Source: Lamellibrachia satsuma (taxonomy: Eukaryota; Annelida; Polychaeta; Sabellida; Siboglinidae). From it: a stretch of DNA of 64,000 bases. Numbering within the stretch: position 1 is the first letter of the stretch; every line of letters begins with the position of its first letter. Below are positions 33,968 through 43,559 of the stretch, piece by piece. The notes beneath the pieces were generated by a model, which worked only from the letters and a program-made list of their open reading frames with translations, was not told where the DNA came from and ran no database searches. Location: assembly GCA_033239005.1 (NCBI GenBank), contig BSQZ01000040.1:5608599-5672598 (forward strand). Direction: 5' to 3'. A program made the position numbers and the translations under genes.

Positions 33968-36844
33968 GTGCAGGGGGGTTACCTAGAGGTGTCTCAAGCA
34001 GAACAAGAGACCACTAGCACAGATAAACCAATATCAAATCATCCGAAAAACATCTCTGAAAAAGGTTATAGATGCGTATGTTTAAATGCAAGGAGCATAG
34101 TAAATAAGAAAAACGAATTAAACATTATGGTAGAAGATATTGACCCTCACATAATTGGTATAACTGAATCATGGGCCAACATAGATATAACAGATGCTGA
34201 ATTAGGACTGACAGGATACGTAATGTTTAGGAAAGATCGAATAGGAAGAAGGGGCGGGGGAGTTATTTTATATGTTAAAGAATCTATTCAGGCTTATGAA
34301 ATGAAACTAGAAAGGGAAGCAGATTGCGATGAAGCTGTTTGGTGCAAAATTGTTTCAGGAAATTCAAAATTAACTGTTGGATTAGTTTACCGAAGTCCAA
34401 ACATAAACGAAGAAGAGGACAACACAAAAATAAAAAACGCTATAAAGGAAGTTAGTAAAGGGGAATGTATCATAATGGGAGATTTTAACCATGGACACAT
34501 ACAATGGAATTCTCTAGAGAGCACAGGGATTGAGGATCAACAATTTCTATGTTTAATCCAGGATAGCTTTCTTACTCAGCACGTACTAGAACCAACCAGG
34601 GGAGAAAATGTATTAGATATAGTTTTGTCATCACAAAAAGAATTAGTGGACAATGTAAAAATATTTGAACCATTGGGTAATAGTGACCATAATCAAATAC
34701 ATTTTGACATCAATGTAAAATCAGAAAGTAAAAATAAGAAAACGTACAAGAGAAACTTCCACAAAGGTAACTACAAAGATATGAGAAAATACTTAGCAAA
34801 GCTAGATTGGAATAACATGCTGATGAATAAGACTGCAATTGAATGTTGGAATATTCTAAAATATGAAATTGAGAGTATCATTGATAAATTTGTTCCCTTC
34901 CGAAAACAAGGAAAACGGTGTAGAAAGAAACACGTGTCAAAAGAGGCAATTAGAAAAATAATGCTAAAACAAACTATGTGGAGGGTTTATAGGCGTACCA
35001 GAAAGGAGGAGGACTATGCAAAATACAAAGAGGCACTTAATGCAGCTACAACTGAAATCAGACAATCTAAAAGAAGCTATGAGCAAAAACTGGCATGTAA
35101 CATAAAAACTGACAGCAAGAGTTTTTATGCATATGTCAGGAGTAAACAAAACGTACAAGACAAGGTTGGACCTCTAGAAGACAGTGCTGGAAATATAATA
35201 TCACAGGGGTTTTTAATGGCGGAAGACCTAAATGGTTACTTCAGTTCAGTGTTTACAAAAGAAGATATTAGTTCATTACCAGTTGCTGATGCTAAATTTC
35301 AGGGGACTAAATCTGACTATTTAGGACCGTTAGTTGTAACTCCAGAATTGGTAGCTAGGAAAATAAAGGCAATGAAGGATAACAAATCACCGGGAGTGGA
35401 TGGGATTCCTCCAAAATTACTAATGGAAACAGTAGATCAAATCAGTATACCACTTGCAAGAGTATTCAACTTGTCATTAAAAGAGGGAGTTGTTCCGTTT
35501 GAATGGAAAGAAGCAAACATCATACCATTATTTAAAAAGGGTTCGAGAAATAAGTCAGAGAATTACAGACCAGTGAGTTTAACGTCAGTGATTTGTAAAT
35601 TATTAGAAAGGTTAATTAAAGATCATATGGTGGACTTCCTCGTTGAGCATAAATTATTAAATTCATCTCAACATGGATTCCTTAAAGCGAGGTCATGCTT
35701 AACAAATGTGTTATGTTTTTTGGAAGAAATCACTAAGTGGATAGACGAGGGATCGCCAGTGGATATTATCTACTTAGATTTTCAGAAAGCTTTTGACAAA
35801 GTGCCACATCAAAGATTGCTACTTAAATTAAAAGCCCATGGTATCGGGGATAGCATAACTGACTGGATAGAACAATGGCTGACTGACAGAAGACAACGAG
35901 TTGTAGTAGATGGCGAAGTTTCAAATTGGAAATCGGTTTTGAGTGGGGTACCTCAAGGATCAGTATTAGGACCTATATTATTCTTAATTTATATCAATGA
36001 CTTGGACGACAGTATAACAAGTAACGTACTGAAATTTGCGGACGACACAAAACTGTTTAGAAAGGTTAATACTGATGGTGATAAACAACATTTACAAAAC
36101 GATCTAGACAGATTAGTGAAATGGTCTGAGAAATGGCAGATGCTGTTCAATTTTGGGAAGTGTAAATGCCTACATACAGGACATGGGAACTTGAATGTAA
36201 ACTATAAAATGGGAGCTACTGTTCTTGGTACTACTGTAAAAGAAAAGGACTTAGGAGTTACAATAAGCGCTGATATGAAAGTTTCAGAGCAGTGTGGTAT
36301 TGCAGCTTCAAAGGGTAATCAAATTCTTGGATTGATTAGAAGAAACATAACATACAAGGGAAAAAAGTTAATTATACCTCTTTATAAAGCAATAGTTAGA
36401 CCTCATTTGGAATACTGTATACAAGCATGGAGACCATATCGTAAGAAGGATATAGATACGCTTGAACGCATACAAAGGAGAGCAACTAAAATGATTCCAG
36501 AACTTAGAGACCTTAGTTATGAAGAACGCCTGAAAGAATGTGGTTTAACAACTCTAGAGACAAGGAGGTTAAGAGGAGATCAGATTGAAGTTTTTAAGAT
36601 ATTGAATGGGTATGAAAATATTGATAGAAATATGTTTTTCTCACTCAAGAAGGATAGCAGAACTAGAGGACATGAGGTAAAATTAGTAAAGGATCAATGT
36701 AGATTGGACATCAGGAAGCACTCGTTCTCACAGAGGACAGTAAATGAATGGAACAAACTGTCTACAGATTGTGTAACTGCTAGCAGCGTGAATATGTTTA
36801 AAAACAAGGTTGACACATATATCAGAAGGGCGGGTTATAAGTAG
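33968..36844 (+). CDS. CR1-like LINE copy 1, ORF2: endonuclease-reverse transcriptase, open over 958 codons
   Basis: APE-type endonuclease about residues 36-245: LNARS (N40), TESW (E67), GDFN (171-174), SDH (239-241). Linker follows, then reverse transcriptase about 480-770: SPGVDGIPPKLL, YRPVSLTSVICKLLE, YLDFQKAFDKVPH, SGVPQGSVLGPILF and the catalytic FADD at 690-693, all intact. The C-terminal WRPYRKKDIDTLERIQRRA region ends at a normal stop. It nicks target DNA and copies its own RNA there. No stop or frameshift interrupts it, unlike every other LINE in the window, so it is the youngest. Oddly, no ATG lies in frame before the first endonuclease strand: the frame opens at 33950, GTG is at 33968, and the first ATG (in NIMVED) would remove N40. 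Confidence 0.9.
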   Translation: MQGGYLEVSQAEQETTSTDKPISNHPKNISEKGYRCVCLNARSIVNKKNELNIMVEDIDPHIIGITESWANIDITDAELGLTGYVMFRKDRIGRRGGGVILYVKESIQAYEMKLEREADCDEAVWCKIVSGNSKLTVGLVYRSPNINEEEDNTKIKNAIKEVSKGECIIMGDFNHGHIQWNSLESTGIEDQQFLCLIQDSFLTQHVLEPTRGENVLDIVLSSQKELVDNVKIFEPLGNSDHNQIHFDINVKSESKNKKTYKRNFHKGNYKDMRKYLAKLDWNNMLMNKTAIECWNILKYEIESIIDKFVPFRKQGKRCRKKHVSKEAIRKIMLKQTMWRVYRRTRKEEDYAKYKEALNAATTEIRQSKRSYEQKLACNIKTDSKSFYAYVRSKQNVQDKVGPLEDSAGNIISQGFLMAEDLNGYFSSVFTKEDISSLPVADAKFQGTKSDYLGPLVVTPELVARKIKAMKDNKSPGVDGIPPKLLMETVDQISIPLARVFNLSLKEGVVPFEWKEANIIPLFKKGSRNKSENYRPVSLTSVICKLLERLIKDHMVDFLVEHKLLNSSQHGFLKARSCLTNVLCFLEEITKWIDEGSPVDIIYLDFQKAFDKVPHQRLLLKLKAHGIGDSITDWIEQWLTDRRQRVVVDGEVSNWKSVLSGVPQGSVLGPILFLIYINDLDDSITSNVLKFADDTKLFRKVNTDGDKQHLQNDLDRLVKWSEKWQMLFNFGKCKCLHTGHGNLNVNYKMGATVLGTTVKEKDLGVTISADMKVSEQCGIAASKGNQILGLIRRNITYKGKKLIIPLYKAIVRPHLEYCIQAWRPYRKKDIDTLERIQRRATKMIPELRDLSYEERLKECGLTTLETRRLRGDQIEVFKILNGYENIDRNMFFSLKKDSRTRGHEVKLVKDQCRLDIRKHSFSQRTVNEWNKLSTDCVTASSVNMFKNKVDTYIRRAGYK

Positions 36845-36955
36845 GTGAACATTGTTGGACTCTCGATAAGCCAATGGCTTCCTTGTCCACTTGCCATCTG
36901 GGCCTTTGGCTTGGATGGCAAATCTTGTTAAATCTTGTTAAATCTTGATGCTGAA
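36845..36955 (+). mobile_element. 3' UTR and tail of CR1-like LINE copy 1
   Basis: Short 3' UTR (TCTCGATAAGCCAATGGCTTCC) ending in three copies of AAATCTTGTT. This tail defines the family and recurs at 12325-12515, 19225-19400, 21525-21600 and 61960-62095. CR1-group LINEs characteristically end in such short tandem repeats rather than poly(A). Confidence 0.9.
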
Positions 36956-37524
36956 AAGCGGGAAAATCGCAAGGAGAAAAACATTAATGGATTGGATATT
37001 AGATAAAGCATGGAATGTTGATCGGAGAAGTAGTGTTATTAAGTGTATGTTAAACATAGACCAGCAATATATATATTTTAAAAGGCAATTTATATAGTAG
37101 ATATCCGAAGCCTTGGTAGATGATAAATAAGGTTTATTGTGATCAGCTGAGTAGGAGCTTAATATTATTGTAACAATTGATACATATTAAAGATTTATTG
37201 TTAAAAGTTAGCCGTAGGTAGTAATTGGATGCACTTTAAAGAAGGTCACCGATATTTCGTTAGTGCAATCGATATTATCATTTATTGTCGTCAGCTGCGT
37301 AGATAGAACATGAGTTGCAATTACATAGTTGTAAATGTATTAAGACCTAAATAAGTTAGCATAAATTGTGTATTATAAAAAAGACAGACTTTGTGAAAGT
37401 TACCCAGTATAAATTGTCAACAAAGCTGATTATAAACAAATATAAATTGAATTTCTAACATGGCGCCGAGCAAATGCCTAGTAAACGCGGAGCGTAATTT
37501 GACATGCTCTATCAGCGACAGTCC

Positions 37525-37526
<2 letters not shown>
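36956..37526. other. no gene seen
   Basis: AT-rich spacer between the end of CR1 copy 1 and the start of copy 3. The last 70 bases (CATGGCGCCGAGCAAATGCC) are GC-richer and might belong to a 5' UTR of copy 3, which I cannot confirm. Confidence 0.45.
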
Positions 37527-37609
<83 letters not shown>

Positions 37610-37613
37610 TGTG
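37527..37613. repeat. (GT)n microsatellite
   Basis: About 39 GT repeats with a GG interruption near the end. Confidence 0.95.
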
Positions 37614-37624
37614 CACATTCGTGG

Positions 37625-38355
37625 AGAGGGATAACGAGAAAGGAGAAGATTGTGAAACAAAAGAAGAAAGATGGCAAGACGTAAAGTATGCATCAAAAGA
37701 GGGTGAGTGGAGAGGGATTGCCAGGTGGTAAGACAGTAGAGGTCGATGATAGAAGAGAAACGGAATGCAGCAAGAGAATGGTAAGCGAACGACGCGGAAA
37801 GAAAGGAACTTCGATGATGCAGTTTGAAAGGGGAAGGCGAGGAAAGCGCATGTACTCATGGGGGATTTAATCATTAGGAAAGTAGATAAAGTTGTAAACA
37901 GAGCAGATTACATCACGATATAGCTACTACGCAGCAGAAAGAGCAGGACAGGTCATGGTTGTTGGCATGGGAGGAGCTGTTCTTGTGCATGTGGGAACGA
38001 ACAATGCCGATAAGGAGGGAACGAACGTCGGCCATCGGTGGTAAGAACAGGCAGGTTGGTAAAGACAGTTAAAGAGGCATTGATTGGACATATTGCGTTG
38101 TAAGGGACATTGCCAGTAATTGGAGGCAGGGGTCTGGAGAATAGGAACTGTAGGAGAATTGCGATCAACACACAACTACAGAAGGTATGTATGGAGGATG
38201 GAATAGGCTTCGTAGTCATGTGTGTAAACATTGTTGGAAGATATGCTTTTTTTCATGAGAGATGGGTTTCATCTGACTAGTTAGCGAACAGCAGTTCTTG
38301 GATGCGTGTTTGTCAGGGTTGTCGCCGAGGATAGAGATACCGTAGATTATTTAAA
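37625..38355 (+). pseudogene. CR1-like LINE copy 3, ORF1 (SGNH hydrolase-like), decayed
   Basis: Contains HVLMGDLIIRKVDKVVNRAD (block I, Leu where the catalytic Ser of GDS belongs), GTLPVIGGRGLENRNCRRIA, EDGIGFV and ERWVSSD/DGFHLT (block V) in shifting frames. It is the only copy in this window reaching both ends of the SGNH domain on the plus strand. It ends AAACTAGATGCGCGGGGG: the homologous junction in copy 1 is AAACTAGAAGTGCAGGGG. Confidence 0.75.
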
Positions 38356-38673
38356 CTAGATGCGCGGGGGGAACTGACAGAGAAAACTCTGGAGTACAAA
38401 TAAAAATTCGAAGAAATGTTCACCAATTGTTCCGGAAATTGTACTTTAACGTATGCTTAGATATTAGCATCATGTATTGTAGATAGTGACCCTAGAGTAA
38501 TAGGTGTCACAGAATCATGGGCAAAAAAATGTAACGTTTAAGAAGGATAGGCCAGAGGGAAGGGGCGGTGGGGTAATATTATATAGGAAGTATATGAAAT
38601 ACCGCTGAAAAGTGAATCAGAATGTGAGGAAGCAATTCCGTTTTCCATATTTATTAATTCAACATTAACAATA
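38356..38673 (+). pseudogene. CR1-like LINE copy 3, start of ORF2 (endonuclease, interrupted)
   Basis: Reads ...RVTESWAKK and RPEGRGGGVILYRKY with frameshifts, then AISVFHIY-like residues to STLTI, where another LINE is inserted. The endonuclease resumes at about 39271. Confidence 0.75.
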
Positions 38674-38691
38674 TGATTAAGTAAGTAAGTT

Positions 38692-38725
<34 letters not shown>

Positions 38726-39270
38726 GTAAATTTATTTTATCTGAAGTGTACACGCATTCAATAGTAATAATAATAATATATCAGTATATAATTTACGTTA
38801 TCAAATATGACCATATCAAAGTTACCAACTTCAAAATGTAGTTGATTCCATCGTATATGAAAACCCTGATTGTTGTGTTTTATTATACAGCTGTGACTTA
38901 TGTTCAAAGTATGTAGTGAAGTGAGAAGGTGAAAATGTAATTATAGTGTTTGAGTGTAGCTAACTTCATTGTTGTTGATTGCGCATATATCTGCAAGTAC
39001 AATTATTGTGTACGTGTTTTTGTAACTCAGAATAGTATGATACATTGCATAATTTATGAAACCCTGTAAACTGTGTGAATAAAGTGTGTCTTTCACAATT
39101 TGAGAGGTACTGTTGATAGTATTTGGTAAACTGTATTTATGACATTGTTTTGCAAAAGTGTGCTTTGTACCATAAATGTGAATTTTAGTTTGGTTGCATG
39201 TATTTTGACATTGAATCTTGGTGTTTGTTGTTATCTGCCAATGTTGTAGGCATGTAGGTCATTTATATGG
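38674..39270 (-). mobile_element. L2-like LINE, 5'-truncated, inserted in CR1 copy 3
   Basis: Begins on the plus strand with (GTAA)n (38680-38724), that is a (TTAC)n tail on the minus strand. Minus-strand translation gives KHTFAKQCHKYSLPNTINST and THSLQGF-like (SHSLQGFINYA) residues, the same C-terminal region as the L2-like LINE at 2548-2763. CR1 sequence (TLTI | VVYRSPN) is continuous across the two ends, so this is a nested insertion younger than copy 3. Confidence 0.8.
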
Positions 39271-41157
39271 CCATTAGTAGTTTATCCTAGTACAAGCATA
39301 GTACAAGAGGAAGATGTAGCACTACAACAGGTTATAAGGGAGGTGAATAACGGGGAATATGTTATAATGGGTGATTTTTAACCATGGTCATATACAATGG
39401 AAATCCATATAGAGTGCTGGGGGTGACGACCACCAGTTTCTATTTCTAACAAAAAAATTATCCCTTACTCAACCAGAGGAAGGAATGTGTTGAATTTAAT
39501 TGTGTCTTCTCAAAATGAAGTAGTTGACAATTTAAAAAAACCTTTGGGAACCAATGACCATAACTAGGTCCATTTTAATATAAAAGTAAAAACAGGGAAT
39601 GCATATAAAACGCAGCGGAAGAGGGAATTCAACAAAGACAAACATAAATACAAAAAAACATATTTAGCGAATATAGATTGGAATAACTTGCTGAAGAAAA
39701 AGATAGCAACATAACGCTGTACTTGTTAAAAAAAGATATTGCGGGCATTACTGAGATATTTGTTCCATTAAGAAAACAAGGGAAAAGGTCCACGAAGAAA
39801 CATCTGTCAAACGAGGCTATTAGAAAAAAATTTCACAAGCAGTCGTTGTGGGTGATATATAAACACACTGGGAATGTAGAGGACAAATAAAACTACAAAA
39901 AGGCATTTAACCCAGCGGCATGTTAAATTCTGAAATTAGAAAATCTAATAGAACCTTTGGAAAAAATTGCAGGTAATATATTAAAAATGACTGCAACAGT
40001 TTATATGCTTATGCAACGAGTAAACAAAAAGTTCGAGATAAGTTCTAACCACTGGAAAACAACAATGGAAACATAATTTTAGACGGGTTTCAAATTGCAG
40101 AGGTCCTGAATGAGTATTTCAGCTCAGTCTTATTCAGAAGATATCAGATCATATTCATTTCCAATTAATACATTTGGGAGCGACACATCAGATCATTTAG
40201 GGCAGCTATTTGTAACTTCTGACTGCAAATGATAGCAAAGAAAATTAAGAAGATGAAATATTATAAATAACCTGGAGTTTATGGGTACTACCATAACTGG
40301 TTAAGGGAATTGTAGAACAAAATAGTGTACCACTTGCAAAAGTGTTTAACTTATCACTAGAAAAAGGAATAATTCTTTCAGAATGGAAATAAGCAAACAA
40401 TACGCCACCATTTAAGAAGGGATCGAGGAACAAATTAGAAAGTTGCAGACCAGTGAGTTTAACAATAGTTGTATGTAAGAAAGACCACATGGTGGACTTC
40501 CTTGAAAATCATAAAGTAACGAATGCATGTCAACATGGGTTCCTAAAAGCAAGGTCATGTCTAACCAATCTCTATTGTTTTTTATTATTATTACAAAGTG
40601 TGTAGATGATTAGTCAGCAGTAGATCTTGCCTACTCAGATTTTCAGAAAGCTTTAGATAAAGTGCCACATCGAAGACGGTTACTTAAGCTAAAACCCATG
40701 GCATAGGTACTTATGTAATCAACTGGATAAAAAAGTGGCTTACACACAAAAGGCATATAATAATTGTAGATGATCAGCATTATGACCTGTGCAATTTTTA
40801 TGTACATAAATGATTTAGATTATGACATATTTATTAAAGTATTGATATTTGTAGATGAAACAGAAGTATTCAGAAAAGTTACAAATGATACAGCTAAACA
40901 AACTTTACAAGACGATCTTGATAAATTGCTACAATGATCAGACAAAGGGCAACTATTATTCAATTTGTATAAATGTAAATGCATACACATAGGACATGGA
41001 AACATGAACGAAGAATAGAAGATGTTGTACTAGGACGAACCACAAAAGAAAATGAATTTGGAGAAACATTTAGTGCTGGCATTAAAGTTTCAGAGCAAAG
41101 ATTGCGGCTTCAAAAGGTAATACAATCATATTGATAATTAGGTGAATTATCACATAT
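39271..41157 (+). pseudogene. CR1-like LINE copy 3, rest of ORF2 (EN-RT), decayed
   Basis: Follows copy 1 through GDF(F)NHGHIQW near 39370, the linker (FVPLRKQGKRSTKKHLSNEA), RT fingers, ARSCLTN near 40550, DFQKALDKVPH near 40650, and a catalytic box mutated to FVDET near 40850. It ends near ITYN at about 41155, where hAT sequence begins. Many stops and frameshifts. Confidence 0.85.
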
Positions 41158-41780
41158 AACAGGGGTTCCCAATCGTTTTCTTTTTGTGTACCCCCTCTCA
41201 GTATTGAAACGATTACTGGGTACCCCATCATAGTGATAAAGGATATGGCATTATAGATGAAACAACATTCAACACTCAGTTCAGTAACACACGATTTATT
41301 TAACGTGATGTGCAAACCTTTAGCACTGTATGGCCTACCCCGAATGGAGGTAAGGTCATAAACCACTTCAATGTGAGGGCTGCTCTTGCATGGTCAAAAC
41401 CAGTGCCTCGATTCTGGGCACCGTTTTCGACAAGGACACTCGTAATTCATTCTTTACGCAGATTCGGGCACACAATTTGGTCTTCATACAGAACATCGCC
41501 GAGAAACTATGTTCGTATAGATATGTAGAGGGAAACATCAGCAGTGACCTCGACATATTGATAAGATTAATTAATCTTTGCCCTGAATTCATTCGCATTA
41601 CGTGCAGTAGAGTCGTTCACGAAGTCCAACAATTCATCTGGCACCCCGTCTTGAAGAGATCGCACCTCCACCTTAAATGAATTCCGGAACAGTTTAGCAT
41701 CAAGCGTACTCAGGTCAAAGTCTCAAAATCCCTCTGTCTTGACACATCAGGCGGAAGATCCGGGTTTTGGGGGCGCTGGA
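41158..41780 (-). pseudogene. hAT transposase C-terminal part with terminal repeat
   Basis: The plus-strand edge ACAGGGGTTCCCAATCG followed by TACCCCC is a typical hAT terminal repeat. On the minus strand FPSTYLYEHSFSAMF, LRVSLSKTVPRIEAL and QEQPSH (41598-41368) are the dimerisation-type C-terminus of ZBED5/SCAND3-like hAT proteins, preceded by LSTLDAKLFRNSFKVEV and DELLDFVNDS. It joins, near 41780, to a fragment (KSSAPKTRIFRLMCQ) that also starts the hAT copy at 52050. The element sits at the end of CR1 copy 3. Confidence 0.85.
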
Positions 41781-42524
41781 CTTGATCAAACATTTACGCG
41801 AGTTGACATTATGCACAACAATTACGAGTTTGACGCTACATCTCGGTCTGTTTAATATGATGTAGACTTTGCAACAAGTAAATAAAGAGTAGTCAAACGC
41901 TGTTTTTCTATAACTTACCCATACGTTATTCATATAAAATATACTGAAGTAAGTAGGAAGTAGCTTATTATTTATAAAAACAAACATGACATGTGCGACG
42001 CATTGTGTTACATTTAGCACAAAGAAGTCTGTAAATAAAGAGTAGTCAAACGCTGTTTTTCTATAACTTACCCATACGTTATTCATATAAAATATACTGA
42101 AGTAAGTAGGAAGTAGCTTATTATTTATAAAAACAAACATGACATGTGCGACGCATTGTGTTACATTTAGCACAAAGAAGTCTAAATTTGGATTGAATAT
42201 CTGCCTCGTCCGATATATCATTACAAATGGCACCTCCAATGTATTTACACGAGGTGGCAAAGATGTGTAAATATACGTTTTTAGGACCTGAGTGTTTTGA
42301 ACTTGATAGGTGAATGTTTTGAACGTAACCGTAGTGTTTTTAACTCGAACGATGTCGTTCAAACACGCCAGAGTGAAGAGCCACCTGTGATCGAGAGTAT
42401 CTTGACGAACTATTGCTTTGTACAGGGGTACGATTAGCTGTCTCTCCTTATACATGATAGTTGTCCTAATTAGCCCTAGAGTTGTACTTCCTTTTGAAGC
42501 AGTAATCCTATCATTCTGAGCCAC
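41715..42524 (-). pseudogene. 269-codon mosaic frame: CR1 + hAT + LINE (with 51-aa duplication) + hAT
   Basis: One uninterrupted frame strings together parts of three transposons. Residues 1-41 (ASKGSTTLGLIRTTIMYKER) are CR1 RT tail. 42-61 (WLFTLACLNDIV) are hAT. About 90-247 are the LINE tail of the 17298-17791 family. 248-269 (KSSAPKTRIFRLMCQ) are hAT again. Inside the LINE part residues 114-164 are repeated exactly as 165-215, from a perfect 153-bp tandem duplication (41878-42030, 42031-42183). The pieces come from decayed elements, so I read the open frame as chance plus an in-frame duplication, not a proven gene. Confidence 0.7.
41878..42183. repeat. perfect 153-bp tandem duplication
   Basis: Two adjacent identical units beginning GTAAATAAAGAGTAGTC. 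The length is a multiple of three, so the surrounding frame stays open. Confidence 0.95.
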
Positions 42525-43559
42525 ACAGAATTGTTATCCTAATGGCGTAATCCATATTTTGGGGATAAGGATTTAGATGTTAGCTAATTATTTCGAGTAG
42601 TTGTATGCATCATGGCTTTCAATATGGCCACCCATAATAATACATTACTTACTTCAATCAAACAGTCTTCTGGTGAGACGCAAATATATGGTATTGGGAC
42701 ACAATTACAGTCACTGCCATACTTGCATTCGCATTGTTGCGGTCATGCAGATAACTATTCCTCTACTTGTATGGTAGAATCTGGAAGATTGAAATGTACT
42801 TGTTCTGTGGCATAGTGATTTTTCACATAGCTTGGACAAGTATGTTGTGGTTAATTTCATCCCATGCAGACAACTGTCCATATGATTCGATATGCTTGCC
42901 TATCACCTTCAAAAAGTTCATTGACGTCCACCAAATCGTTGTATTATTCCTTTTTCCCATTAACTCCATAATCTTACAGTAGAGAGCTTCAGCCGATGGA
43001 AACACCACAAAGCGTTGACAAAGTGCGTCTGCCTCGTGTCTACATCGTCCCAAAGTGCTTTCAATGCGTCCAAGTCATGTGCTGGTGCTTGGACGATTGG
43101 CATAATATTATATCCTTCTCTAAGCAAAGGCAAATCCACTGTAAACCACGGAAGCCAATGTGGTCATGGCATTACAAAGTATGCTAATAATGAAATGCTT
43201 TTCTAATTGATTTGTTATCTTGACATTTGCTTTTGTAACACCCATGGTAACTAATGATACAGGTTTATCTTTGCAACTACAACTGCACTTTGTTGATTGC
43301 TTGAGATTGCATAAAATGGCAAGTGTGTAGAAGGTAGGAGATGATATGCACATTTCTATGTAAAATGTCTGCAGAAGTTACCTCGGTGGCGGCCATTTTT
43401 AAATTGCCATTCTGAAGGGCACATGTTGACAGACAGAAATATCGGATTCAGCACCTTCAAATTATGTTTAAAAAGTTGTATGTTGATTTTCCCAAAATCC
43501 GGCCTGAATAGGCGGGCGGCCGAAGACGGGACAAACGCTCAGAAAAGTTTGATGACATT
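42525..43559. other. no recognised gene; two minus-strand frames of ~76 codons
   Basis: Minus-strand frames 42823-43053 (with TSMNFLKVIGKHIESYGQLS) and 43120-43353 (with a Cys-rich KCSCSCKDK stretch) have more coding-like composition than usual here, and both end close to each other. They may be pieces of an old transposon protein, but I recognise no family. Confidence 0.35.

Noticed and set aside
41368..41528. Plus-strand frames at 41310-41680
   Set aside because: Opposite strand of the hAT transposase C-terminus.
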